In this document: positions 49,864 through 58,193 of the stretch, piece by piece
Position numbering within the stretch: position 1 is the stretch's first letter
Layout: each line of letters opens with the position of its first letter
From: Streptosporangium amethystogenes
GTDB taxonomy: Bacteria > Actinomycetota > Actinomycetes > Streptosporangiales > Streptosporangiaceae
Direction: 5' to 3'
Length of the DNA stretch: 64,000 nucleotides
NCBI RefSeq assembly: GCF_000721075.1
Contig: NZ_JOEQ01000004.1
Location: forward strand, 310,001 to 374,000
The notes under the pieces: model-generated
Databases searched by the model: none
What the model was told of the DNA's origin: nothing
What the model saw: the letters and a program-made list of their open reading frames with translations, nothing else
Translations under genes and position numbers: made by a program

Positions 49864-50835
49864 GTCATACGAGTGGATATAGAAACGCGAGACCTGGCAA
49901 GGGTCAGATTCGCGACCTCACCAATTCTGGAGACGGTTCATGGCCTTTGGGTTATGTCCGGACGGTATCCGGAGGGTCTTCATCGTCGCTGGAAGGAACG
50001 TAATTCGACGGTGTACGTTCGGCGTCTGAAAGACGACCCGGTGATCGCGATGCTCGCGGGACTACTCAAATTCAATTCCTACAATGCCGACTTCATCGTT
50101 CCACCACCGCCGCGTGCCGGGATCTCCATCGCAACGGAACTCGACATGGTTCGGGCAACACCACTCGCGAGGGCGCGCGCCGAGTTGGCGCGCAACCTGA
50201 AAGGGCGGCCAACGCCCGAAATCCTTCGGTCCGAAGACCTGGTGGATCGGATCGCGGAGGCTCTGGAAACCGTCTGGGAACTCCTGATCAAGGATGACTG
50301 GCCCCGCTTCAGGGCGGTCCTGGAACAGGACATCGCGCAGCGCGCGAACCGGCTGGCGACGATCGGCTGGTCGGCCGCGGTCGAGGACATCAATTCGGGA
50401 TTCCGGTGGTGCACCTCACCCGAGGGGGAACATCTGGAGATCCGAGGCCACGGAGAGGGGCGGTACAGCCTCGACGGAGACGGCCTGCTCTTCGTGCCAA
50501 GCATCTTCGCGCCGGTGGCCCTGCAACTCGAACGGCCCTGGCCCCGCTCCGTGGTCTATCCCGCGAGAGGTGTCGCCACCTTGGGAGAGACCTCCGGAGC
50601 CATCGGAGGGCTTGAAAAACTGATCGGCACCTCGCGGGCGGCGCTGCTGCGCGCCCTCGGCGTGCCCTCGACCCCCACGCAGCTCGTCGCCCGGCTTGAA
50701 ATGAGCCTTGGAGGTGTCGGAGATCATCTCGCCGTGCTGCGCTCCGCCGGGCTCGTCAGCCGAGCACGCACCGGACGGTCGGTGCTGTACCGGCGCTCGC
50801 CGGCCGGCGACCAGCTCATCGAGCTCAATCCTTGA
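49852..50835 (+). CDS. ArsR/DUF5937-like winged-helix regulator
   Basis: ~327 aa. The N-terminal ~240 residues (IETRDLARVRFATSPILETVHGLW, LDMVRATPLARARAELARNL, then GLLFVPSIFAPVALQL) are like the DUF5937 region found in many actinomycete regulators. The C-terminal ~75 residues are an ArsR-type winged helix (IGTSRAALLRALGVPSTPTQLVARLEMSLGGVGDHLAVLRSAGLVSRARTG). GTG 49852 or GTG 49873 may be the true start, and neither has a strong ribosome-binding site. It is divergent from the MFS pump and is the likely sensor for its substrate. Confidence 0.85.
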   Translation: MGRNVIRVDIETRDLARVRFATSPILETVHGLWVMSGRYPEGLHRRWKERNSTVYVRRLKDDPVIAMLAGLLKFNSYNADFIVPPPPRAGISIATELDMVRATPLARARAELARNLKGRPTPEILRSEDLVDRIAEALETVWELLIKDDWPRFRAVLEQDIAQRANRLATIGWSAAVEDINSGFRWCTSPEGEHLEIRGHGEGRYSLDGDGLLFVPSIFAPVALQLERPWPRSVVYPARGVATLGETSGAIGGLEKLIGTSRAALLRALGVPSTPTQLVARLEMSLGGVGDHLAVLRSAGLVSRARTGRSVLYRRSPAGDQLIELNP

Positions 50836-51034
50836 CCCGAGACGGCGCGGAATGCCGCCAGCGGCGTGTTCTTTGACCACTTTGAGCATGCTCTTCACCC
50901 TCTGCCATCTGCTCCACCCGCCGCCATGGAACGCGGCCGGGATCCGGTCGGCGGAGCGTTCCCCTGACACGGCAAAAGCACCGCACGTAGCCTGAGGTTG
51001 TCGGGACCATTGCGGATACGGGCGGGGCCTGCTC

Positions 51035-52255
51035 ATGCGCGACGGCAGTACAAATGGCCCAGCCGCCGAAGAAGGCATCGGGCGGCGGATCGCTCAGGCT
51101 CGCAAGCTGCGCGGCCTGACACAGCAGCAGCTCGCCGACCGGGTGCCCTGTTCCAAGAGCCTGATCGCGCAGGTCGAACAGGGACACAAGCCGGCCACGC
51201 AGGCCCTCATCACCGCCGTGGCACGAACCCTGCGGATCGAGCTCGGCGAGCTGACCGGTCAGCCGTACCGGGATCCCGGCGCGCGAGAGGATCGGATTCA
51301 CGAGTGCGTCCCGCAGATCCGGCGGGCGCTCCTGTCGTGGGATCTGCCCGACGAGGACATCCCGCCGCCACCGATGGAGCAGCTCCGCATGGACGTGCGG
51401 CGCGCGTCCGCACTGGGCAGACAGGCCCGGTACGTCCAACTCGGGGAGATGCTTCCGGGCCTGCTGGAGGAGTTGACCCGCGCCGTCCACGTCAGCGAGG
51501 GAACACGCCGCGACGAACTCTTCGGGCTGCTCTCCGAGGCGTACACAGGGGTGACGGCGATCGCCTACACTCTGGGCTACTTCGACCTGCGCGGCCTCGC
51601 CATGGATCGCGTGGCATGGGCTGCCCAGGCGTCACAGGACCCGCTGCGGGTCGCCCGCACGCAGTGGCAGCGTTCGACGCTGTTCCTGGCCACGGCCACC
51701 TACGACAAGGGCCTGATTCTCCTGGATCGGGTGCGGCGAGACGTCGGCGAGGATCTCGGCCGGCTGACCGCCGCCGAACTGAGCGTGTACGGCGCGGCTC
51801 ATCTCCGATCCGCGATCTTCGCTGCCCGTGCCACTGACCGGCAGAGGGCATTCGAGCACATCGAACACGCCCGCGAGGCCGCCCGCGTACTGGGCCAGGA
51901 CGCGAACCACTACGGCCTGGAATTCGGCCCCTCCAACGTGATCATGTACGAGGTCGCAGCCGCGGTGGAGATGTACGACGGCGGCGAAGCGGTCCGCCGC
52001 GCTCGGCATGCCGTGCTCCCTCCGGCGGTCGCACCGGTCCGGCTCGGCCACCACTACATCGACCTGGCGCGCGGCTGGCTCTACCACGGCGACCGCCAGA
52101 AGGCCCTGGAGACACTGCTCGCCGCCCGCCGGATCGCCCCTCAACAGACCCGCAACCATCCGATGGTCCGCGAAACCGTCCGGATGCTCGTCAACCTCGA
52201 ACGGCGACGCCCCCGAAGCCTCAGCGGCTTCGCGACCTGGCTCGGCCTGCCGTAG
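51035..52255 (+). CDS. XRE-family regulator with TPR-like C-terminal domain
   Basis: 406 aa. HTH at ~15-70 (IGRRIAQARKLRGLTQQQLADRV, CSKSLIAQVEQGHKPATQAL) and a ~300-residue helical repeat region (FGLLSEAYTGVTAIAYTLGY, AWAAQASQDPLRVARTQWQRS, ending AARRIAPQQTRNHPMVRETVR). Such proteins are numerous in Streptosporangiales and Streptomycetes and often sit next to a short partner gene. Here the 74- and 106-aa genes at 52545 and 52766 take that place, ~290 bp downstream. Confidence 0.9.
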   Translation: MRDGSTNGPAAEEGIGRRIAQARKLRGLTQQQLADRVPCSKSLIAQVEQGHKPATQALITAVARTLRIELGELTGQPYRDPGAREDRIHECVPQIRRALLSWDLPDEDIPPPPMEQLRMDVRRASALGRQARYVQLGEMLPGLLEELTRAVHVSEGTRRDELFGLLSEAYTGVTAIAYTLGYFDLRGLAMDRVAWAAQASQDPLRVARTQWQRSTLFLATATYDKGLILLDRVRRDVGEDLGRLTAAELSVYGAAHLRSAIFAARATDRQRAFEHIEHAREAARVLGQDANHYGLEFGPSNVIMYEVAAAVEMYDGGEAVRRARHAVLPPAVAPVRLGHHYIDLARGWLYHGDRQKALETLLAARRIAPQQTRNHPMVRETVRMLVNLERRRPRSLSGFATWLGLP

Positions 52256-52544
52256 CGGATCCAAGTTTCACGAACTCGTGATACTTCACCATCTCCCGTG
52301 ACGGCCACGCTGTCTGCATGCATCGAGACACGGGACCACCGCACACGTCGGATGCTGGGCAAACCTCGCCCTCCGCACCGAGCGAACGGCCTCCTGTGTC
52401 CTGCACCGCGCCGCACACACCCCGTATTCGTACCGGCCCGTCCGGCCCGTACGGCGTACCCCTCCACGTCCTTCCCTGCCCCATGAAGCGGGCCCGTCCT
52501 CCACTGCGAACGACCGGGCCCGCGATCAAATGGAGGTCCGATCA

Positions 52545-52769
52545 GTGAACGATGCCAAATCCACCATTCCCGGCTGGCGGTTGATTCTCAGTGATGCCGG
52601 GCGGTTGTGGGCCAGCCGCGAGGAACCCTTCTGCGCTCTCGGGTTCCACGCCGGGGCCGAGCGGACGGTCGATGCCGACAGCCTGGAGGCCCTGCGGGCC
52701 GAGACCGAGCGGCAGGAGACCATCGCGCGACAGGCGCGGCAGCGGGCCGCCGGGCAGGTGATCTCATGA
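52545..52769 (+). CDS. Small hypothetical protein next to XRE regulator
   Basis: 74 aa, GTG start with GGAGG 10 nt upstream. It begins NDAKSTIPGWRLILSDAGRL and ends in a Gln/Arg-rich helix (LEALRAETERQETIARQARQ). I recognise the type (short proteins beginning with a GWRLI-S-D-GRLWA motif beside XRE genes in actinomycetes) but not a function. The stop overlaps the next ATG (ATGA), showing translational coupling. Confidence 0.7.
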   Translation: MNDAKSTIPGWRLILSDAGRLWASREEPFCALGFHAGAERTVDADSLEALRAETERQETIARQARQRAAGQVIS

Positions 52770-53086
52770 TCCGCCGCCGCCCGCCCACCGCCCGCGGACG
52801 CCACCGCGACGGCCAGACCGCCGCCCCGGTCCCGCACTACACCTGGGACCACCAGGCCCACGCCGAAGCCGCGATGCTGCAGATCACCTGGCCAGGATGG
52901 GCCGTGTTGTACGGAACGGGCAGCCGACTCTTCCATGCCATCGCCACCTGGCCCACCCCCGAACCACTGCTCCTATGCGACCGGACCATCGACGGGCTGA
53001 AAGCGCAGATGCGCGAGGCCGAGATGACCTCACTCCTGCAGCGTTGGGCGCTCACCTCCACCTCGGCCAGCATCGGCCACTTCTGA
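52766..53086 (+). CDS. Small hypothetical protein, coupled to the 74-aa gene
   Basis: 106 aa. A basic N-terminus (IRRRPPTARGRHRDGQ) leads to a compact domain (AAMLQITWPGWAVLYGTGSR, FHAIATWPTPEPLLLCDRT) and a final helix. No family recognised. It overlaps the preceding stop by 4 bp, so the two small proteins are likely made in matched amounts and may act together with the XRE regulator upstream. Confidence 0.65.
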   Translation: MIRRRPPTARGRHRDGQTAAPVPHYTWDHQAHAEAAMLQITWPGWAVLYGTGSRLFHAIATWPTPEPLLLCDRTIDGLKAQMREAEMTSLLQRWALTSTSASIGHF

Positions 53087-53393
53087 ACGGGCACGGCGGC
53101 CGCACCTTCCCCGGCCTGGGCCGCCGTACCGCACGGGTGTGAAGAGACGCCCATGCGGTGCGCGACGCGGGTGGGCACGCTCACCCGGCCTGCCCGCGTC
53201 GCCCACGCAGAAGCCCCCAAATATCCGAAAACGACGTCTCGGAAGACGGCCTCGGCACCGCGAGAGGGGTGATTTCTGTGATCTGGGTGACGAGGCATGT
53301 CCACAGCGCGCAACGTTGACCCGCGATGGACCGGTCTGATGCTCCGCCTCCGAGGCCGGTTCGTACGACAACAACGGAGCAAAAAGGAGGATC
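53087..53393. other. 307-bp region without a gene
   Basis: Between the small-protein pair and the CopG/Arc-like frame. Weak inverted elements occur (for example CTCCG/CGGAG around 53343-53376), and a GGAGG at its end serves the next gene. No coding frame stands out. Confidence 0.5.
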
Positions 53394-53840
53394 GTGACTG
53401 AGAACGAACCGAACGCGCGGGACATCGCCGCGATGGACGAGGCGGAGCGCGCCCAGTGGTTCTACGACAACCGCGAGCAGGTCGCCGAGGAGTCCACCCC
53501 TGCCGTCCTTGATCGTGCCGTATCAGTGCGGGTCAGCCCCGATGACCTCGGCTTGCTGACCGAGGCCGCGACAGCGGTGGGCATGAAACCGAGCGCGTGA
53601 TTGCACAAGGTCGGACTGGAGGCCGCGGCGATGGCATCTGCTGCCCCGCCTGCGGCAGTGCTGTCAGGGGAGGAGACTCGGCAACTCCAGGATTCGGTCC
53701 TGAACATCGTGGAACTGCTGGAGCGCAGTGGCATCAGGCTTGACACGGCAGCAGACGAACGCGATCGATCGCTGGTTCTGAAGTCGCTACGCCGCACGCG
53801 AAAGAAGAAAGTCAAGAGAGGTAGGTGGCCGCATCGATGA
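53394..53840 (+). pseudogene. CopG/Arc-like DNA-binding protein with in-frame TGA
   Basis: The GTG start at 53394 has a GGAGG site. The frame encodes RDIAAMDEAERAQWFYDNRE, then VSVRVSPDDLGLLTEAATAV and GMKPSA, and reaches TGA at 53598-53600. The same frame continues without break as LHKVGLEAAAMASAAPPAAV, LNIVELLERSGIRLDTAA, LVLKSLRRTRKKKVK. This strand-helix-helix pattern usually has Trp at the position of the TGA (SAWL), so a TGG-to-TGA change is likely. The 3' end runs into the MFS fragment at 53818. Sec insertion is possible in principle but I see no SECIS-like hairpin. Confidence 0.75.
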
Positions 53841-54003
53841 GCAAGGCGACCCGCACGTCGGCGACGTCCATGAGGACACCGGCGATGGGAGGCCCCAGTA
53901 ACATCCCCATGTTCGCGGACATGGACATCCGAGCCTGGGCCTTACTCAGTAACGCGTCCGACGTCGAGCTCGCCACCGCTTTCCGGGTCGTCGGCAACAC
54001 CAC
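53818..54003. pseudogene. Partial copy of the MFS transporter gene
   Basis: A 186-bp fragment (minus-strand frame encodes KAVASSTSDALLSKAQARMS, MLLGPPIAGVLMDVADVRV) nearly identical to residues ~107-168 of the MFS protein at 48582-49805. It starts abruptly at the 3' part of the CopG/Arc-like gene and ends at ACACCACATG, with no start, stop or other MFS sequence. It marks a recombination or duplication junction. Confidence 0.92.
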
Positions 54004-54062
54004 ATGTCGTGTTTGACGCCACTGCTGGACGGGTGCCTCCAGGGTGACGGTGGCGCGGGCAG

Positions 54063-54815
54063 TCAGTTGATGTCGTTGAGTCGTGCGCCGATGAGATCGA
54101 GTGCGTGTTGCTGCGTGCTGTTGAGAACATCTGTTGTGTGTTCGGTGAAGAGTCCAGCAACTCCGGTGAGGTCTATGTCCGACTCTGTTTCGTTGAGTTC
54201 TCGCACGATCGGCGCGAAGGTTGCGACGAACTTGTCAACGAACCGGTCAAGTTCATCGTCGCCGGTGTGGGGTCCCAGGCTTTCGAACTGTGCGATCACG
54301 GTTGTGATGGCGGGCAGGAGACCGGGGTCGCTGATCCGTTCGTAATACCCGACGAGGTAAGGCATGCCGTCGGCGCCGACCAGGTGGGCGAGGAGAACGG
54401 TTTGATCCCGGTCGATTCGTGCCATCGCCGGGGAGAGCCCGCCGGCCGCAAAGGTGGTGAGAAACCGCGCGAGCTCGGGCGGGATGTCCGGCGCTGCTTT
54501 CTGTTCCCGGAGCCGGGCGATGAGATCGCGCTGCGTGGTGAGCCGGTCGATCTGGGCGGCGAGTTCTTGATCGAGCCGATCAAGAAGCCCTATGGCCTGA
54601 TCGCCGGTCTCATCGAGAAGGGCGGGCATCTGCTCCAGTGGTATTCCGAGGGCGGCGAGACGTTTGATACGTAGGACTCGGATCAGATCGTGCACGTCGT
54701 ACTACCGGTAGCCGTTGGGTCCGCGGGGCGGCTCGTCGAGGACGCCGACCTGATGGTAATGGCGGAGTGCTCGGACGGTGACTCCGGCGAGCGAGCCGAG
54801 TTCGCTACTGTTCAC
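54063..54815 (-). pseudogene. MerR-family regulator interrupted by an in-frame TAG
   Basis: GTG 54815 begins a MerR N-terminus (NSSELGSLAGVTVRALRHYH, QVGVLDEPPRGPNGYR). An in-frame TAG follows at ~54696-54698, immediately before YDVHDLIRVLRIKRLAALG. The rest (to 54063) is a full-length MerR C-terminal region with a coiled coil (LDRLDQELAAQIDRLTTQRD). GYR-R/Q-YD is usual at this spot, so TAG probably replaces CAG or CGG within the DNA-binding domain. The gene overlaps the MFS stop by 11 bp and formed one operon with the pump. Suppression of the stop or a late start could leave some product. Confidence 0.85.
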
Positions 54816-56067
54816 CGCTGGCCACCCGCGCCTCGTTCGTCATCATTCGCCCTGGGTTCTCTGGTTCCAGTCTACGAAGCGACCGTGCGGTCAGTGCGAG
54901 GACGAAGGCGGCGGTCCATACGGCTGCGAGTGCGAGAGCTGCGACATTGACGCTGATGTACTCGGTGAGCATGGCCGCCAGCACGATGCCGGCCGGTGGG
55001 GCGGCGGTCATCATGGCGTTCTGGGTGCCCATGATCCGTCCTAGCATCGTCTCGGGTATCCGCTCGATCATGAGCACGCCGATCAGGCTGCCGAACAGTC
55101 CGCTGGAGAATCCGACGACGAACGCCCCAGCGAACACCACCCATACGGACGGTAGCGCGGCGATGAGGGCGATCCCGGCTGTTGTTCCGGCGAGACCGGT
55201 GACGAACCAGGCTCGGCGGGCACCGCGCGTGCCGGCTGCGGCGTAGCTCGCGCCGCCGAGGAGCATCCCGAGGGCGAGGGCGCTCAGCACGAAACCGAGG
55301 AGGCCGGACCGATTCTCCTGGGTGAAGAACACCGGCAGCACGAGCCCTTGCAGCGCCCCGAGGACCAACACCGATGCCAAGCCGATCATGGTGACCGCGA
55401 GTAGGAAGCGACTGCGGAACAGGGCCCGCCAGCCGTCACGCAACTGTGACCACCCGGTACCGGTCGGAGCCGCCGCGATACCGTCCTCCGACACGATCGT
55501 GCCGACGTGCCGCGGAATCAGGAGCGTGATCAGCGCGGCCACCAGCGACGTAGCGGCGGTGATCCACAACACCGTTGAGCCGTCGAAGAGGATCATGAGA
55601 GTCCCTGCCGCCGCCGGCCCCAGCAAGATCGTCACCGCACCCAGAGTCTCTCGCACCCCCATCAGTCGTTCGGCACTGACGCCCCCGTGGCGAACGACCG
55701 CGGGAAGCAGCGCCTCCCGTGCCGTCGCACCGGGCACGTCGCCGAGCGAGCCGATGATGCCGAACAGAATGAACCACCCCAGGTTGAGCCCCGACACCAG
55801 ATCGACCAGCGGCAACGCGGCGATCGACGCGGCAGAGACGAGATCGGTGATCACCGAGGATGTGCGCCGGTTGATGCGGTCGATGACCACCCCCATCAGC
55901 AACCCCGCGAGAACGGCCGGGACGGCGGTCGCTGCGGCGACCGCTCCTGCACCAAGCGCACTCCCCGTGGTCTGTAACACGATCAACGGCAACGCGATCC
56001 CCGCGATCGAGTTCCCGAGCAGGGACAACACGTACGAGGCGAGATATGCGACAGGAACGAGCTTCAT
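54805..56067 (-). CDS. MFS efflux transporter (second)
   Basis: 420 aa with 12 hydrophobic segments of the MFS type (VLSLLGNSIAGIALPLIVL, LAGLLMGVVIDRINRRTS with motif A-like VIDRINRR, FAGAFVVGFSSGLFGSLIG). It is not closely related to the pump at 48582. The MerR gene is just downstream with overlap, so pump and regulator were one unit. The upstream spacer has TTGACT ~35 bp before the start, compatible with a promoter. Confidence 0.92.
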   Translation of the reverse strand: MKLVPVAYLASYVLSLLGNSIAGIALPLIVLQTTGSALGAGAVAAATAVPAVLAGLLMGVVIDRINRRTSSVITDLVSAASIAALPLVDLVSGLNLGWFILFGIIGSLGDVPGATAREALLPAVVRHGGVSAERLMGVRETLGAVTILLGPAAAGTLMILFDGSTVLWITAATSLVAALITLLIPRHVGTIVSEDGIAAAPTGTGWSQLRDGWRALFRSRFLLAVTMIGLASVLVLGALQGLVLPVFFTQENRSGLLGFVLSALALGMLLGGASYAAAGTRGARRAWFVTGLAGTTAGIALIAALPSVWVVFAGAFVVGFSSGLFGSLIGVLMIERIPETMLGRIMGTQNAMMTAAPPAGIVLAAMLTEYISVNVAALALAAVWTAAFVLALTARSLRRLEPENPGRMMTNEARVASGEQ

Positions 56068-56414
56068 GTCTCAAGCACAAACTATGACGTAGGGGCGGAG
56101 TCAAACTCACCGCAGAACGCAGGGCGGGGGCCTACATCCCGATGCCGTGCTCGTGCTGTGGACCGTGTCGCTGTTGCGGGTCGTGGTTCGACGCGGCGAG
56201 TTGTGCCTGTCGTCCGGCGCGGGCACGGAGAAAGGCACCCGTACGGCGCGTGACACGAGTGGGCGGAACCATCCGGCGCACCACCGTCCACCCCGGCATG
56301 CCCGACTTCCGCGCCGGCGCCGGTCGGCGCGGCTCAACCGGCTGACTCCGGGAGAGCCGCGAATCGACGTCAGGCTACCTTGACGTCAAGGTAGCCTGAC
56401 GAAATACTCGAACC
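56068..56414. other. 347-bp divergent spacer
   Basis: Holds the MFS promoter region near 56068-56110 and the palindromic promoter of the HTH gene at 56369-56408. Between them no gene is convincing; G/C-rich frames there lack ribosome-binding sites and family features. Confidence 0.55.
56369..56408 (+). promoter_or_regulatory. 32-bp perfect palindrome over a leaderless promoter
   Basis: Bases 56369-56400 are a perfect palindrome (half-site GTCAGGCTACCTTGAC). It contains TTGACG (-35, 56380-56385), and AATACT (-10, 56403-56408) follows after 17 bp. The ATG at 56415 is ~7 nt after the -10, the position of a leaderless start. A dimeric repressor on the palindrome would cover the -35. Confidence 0.75.
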
Positions 56415-56846
56415 ATGTCCACTCCCGACGAACTTGAACGTCAGTTCACACTCCTGACCGCGGCCGCGCGCTACGACGCGCTACGCACCCGTGACGTCCT
56501 GGCCGCACCGGCCGATGAGGACGACCCCGCGCTCACACCGCCCGACCCCGGCGCGGAGCCCCTGACCCGGGGCGAGGCGCTGGAGCTTCTCGCGCTGGGC
56601 GAGGTGATCGCGCGGAAGGCGGGCTACGGACGTCAGCTCTCCGTGCGCTCCGCCCGCCGGGCCGGCGCCTCGTGGTCGCAGATCGGTGCCGCCCTGGGAA
56701 CCAGCAAGCAGGCGGCGTGGGAGGCCCACAACCGATGGATCGACGAACAGGCCGGGGAACGCGACGGTCACTGGGGCTGGGACGAGAACGACCTGGCGGC
56801 CGCGCGCGTGCTCGCCGGCACCCCCGAAGGCGAGGACACGAAATGA
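56415..56846 (+). CDS. HTH-containing small protein before epoxide hydrolase
   Basis: 143 aa. The C-terminal half has a sigma-like/HTH segment (SARRAGASWSQIGAALGTSK, QAAWEAHNRWIDEQ) of a kind common in small actinomycete DNA-binding proteins. The N-terminal half is acidic and Pro-rich. The start is probably leaderless. Its stop overlaps the next ATG (ATGA), so it is coupled to the epoxide hydrolase and may regulate it through the upstream palindrome (inference). Confidence 0.8.
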   Translation: MSTPDELERQFTLLTAAARYDALRTRDVLAAPADEDDPALTPPDPGAEPLTRGEALELLALGEVIARKAGYGRQLSVRSARRAGASWSQIGAALGTSKQAAWEAHNRWIDEQAGERDGHWGWDENDLAAARVLAGTPEGEDTK

Positions 56847-58006
56847 GCGAGCACGCCGGGACCGCCGTCCACCCCTTCGTCCTCGACATCGCGCAGGCCG
56901 ACCTGGACGACCTGACCGACCGCCTGGCCGCGACCAGATGGCCGGATGAGCAGGCCGGTGCGGGCTGGTCCCAGGGCGTGTCGATGGCCTACCTCAAGGA
57001 ACTGACCGCATACTGGCGCACCGGCTACGACTGGCGGGAACACGAGGCACATCTCAACCGGTTCCCCCAGTTCACCACCAGGATCGACAACGCCGACATC
57101 CACTTCCTGCACGTCCGTTCCCCCCAGGCCGATGCGCTGCCGCTGCTGATCACTCACGGCTGGCCCGGATCCATCGTGGAGTTCCTCGACGTCATCGGGC
57201 CCCTGAGCGACCCCCGGGCTCATGGTGGCGACCCGGCCGACGCCTTCCACCTGGTGATCCCCTCCATCCCGGGATACGGACTGTCCGGACCGACTCGCGA
57301 GGGCGGCTGGGATGTGCACCGGGTCGCGAAGGCCTGGGCCGAGCTGATGCGGCGCCTGGACTACCACCGCTACGGCGCGCAGGGCGGCGACTGGGGCCAC
57401 GCGATCACCCTGGAGCTGGCCGCCGTCGACACCGGCCGTGTCGTCGGAATCCACCTCAACACCCTGCTGACGCCGCCTCCCAGTGACCCCGCCGAGGCCG
57501 CCGAGCTTACCGATGACGACAGGGCACGGCTCGACCGGCTGGTCAGCGCGGAGCCGGAGATGTCGGGCTACGCGAAGATCCAAGGCACCCGGCCGCAGAC
57601 ACTGGCCTACGCGCTCACCGACTCCCCCGTCGGGCAGCTCGCCTGGATCGTCGAGAAGTTCAAGGAGTGGACGGACTGCGCGGACGTGCCCGAGGACGCG
57701 GTCCCCCGCGACCGGCTCCTGACCAACGTGATGCTCTACTGGCTCACCGCGACCGCCGGGTCGTCGGCCCGCCACTACTGGGAGGCCTTCCATCCCTCCC
57801 GGCCGCCGCGTACCGGGCCGTCGGCGACGCCCACCGCGGTGGCGGTCTTCGCCGCCGACGTGGCCCGCCCTGTCCGGCGGCTCGCCGAACGCGACAACAA
57901 CATCGTCCACTGGTCGGAGTTCGACCGAGGCGGCCACTTCGCCGCGATGGAGGAACCCGACCTGTTCACCGACGACGTCCGCGCGTTCTTCCGCCGGTTC
58001 CGCTGA
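56843..58006 (+). CDS. Epoxide hydrolase (EHN-type alpha/beta-hydrolase)
   Basis: 387 aa. The N-terminal epoxide-hydrolase region (DLTDRLAATRWPDEQAGAGW, YLKELTAYWRTGYDWREHEA) leads to the hydrolase core: ITHGWPGSIVEF (HGWP oxyanion, ~97), nucleophile Asp in GAQGGDWGHAIT (~183), and HWSEFDRGGHFAAMEEPDL with the catalytic His (~362). Full length for microsomal/juvenile-hormone-type hydrolases. It opens epoxides to diols. Probably controlled together with the HTH gene. Confidence 0.93.
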   Translation: MSEHAGTAVHPFVLDIAQADLDDLTDRLAATRWPDEQAGAGWSQGVSMAYLKELTAYWRTGYDWREHEAHLNRFPQFTTRIDNADIHFLHVRSPQADALPLLITHGWPGSIVEFLDVIGPLSDPRAHGGDPADAFHLVIPSIPGYGLSGPTREGGWDVHRVAKAWAELMRRLDYHRYGAQGGDWGHAITLELAAVDTGRVVGIHLNTLLTPPPSDPAEAAELTDDDRARLDRLVSAEPEMSGYAKIQGTRPQTLAYALTDSPVGQLAWIVEKFKEWTDCADVPEDAVPRDRLLTNVMLYWLTATAGSSARHYWEAFHPSRPPRTGPSATPTAVAVFAADVARPVRRLAERDNNIVHWSEFDRGGHFAAMEEPDLFTDDVRAFFRRFR

Positions 58007-58193
58007 CGGGCTCTGGAGCGAACCCGATACCGGCGCGGCACGCTCGGAATCACGGCGACTCAAGATTTTCCCCTCACATTCCGTGAGCACGCGGCCCCGG
58101 GGAGGCTGCCCGGTAACCCGACATCAGTCCGGTTGAGCACCGGTGCGGGCCGCCGGCGGACGAGTCGTCCGGCCCGGCGGCCCTCGACGTCGC

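Noticed and set aside
53812..54003. A real 63-aa membrane protein gene
   Set aside because: It is a fragment of the MFS gene with no start signal, created by duplication.
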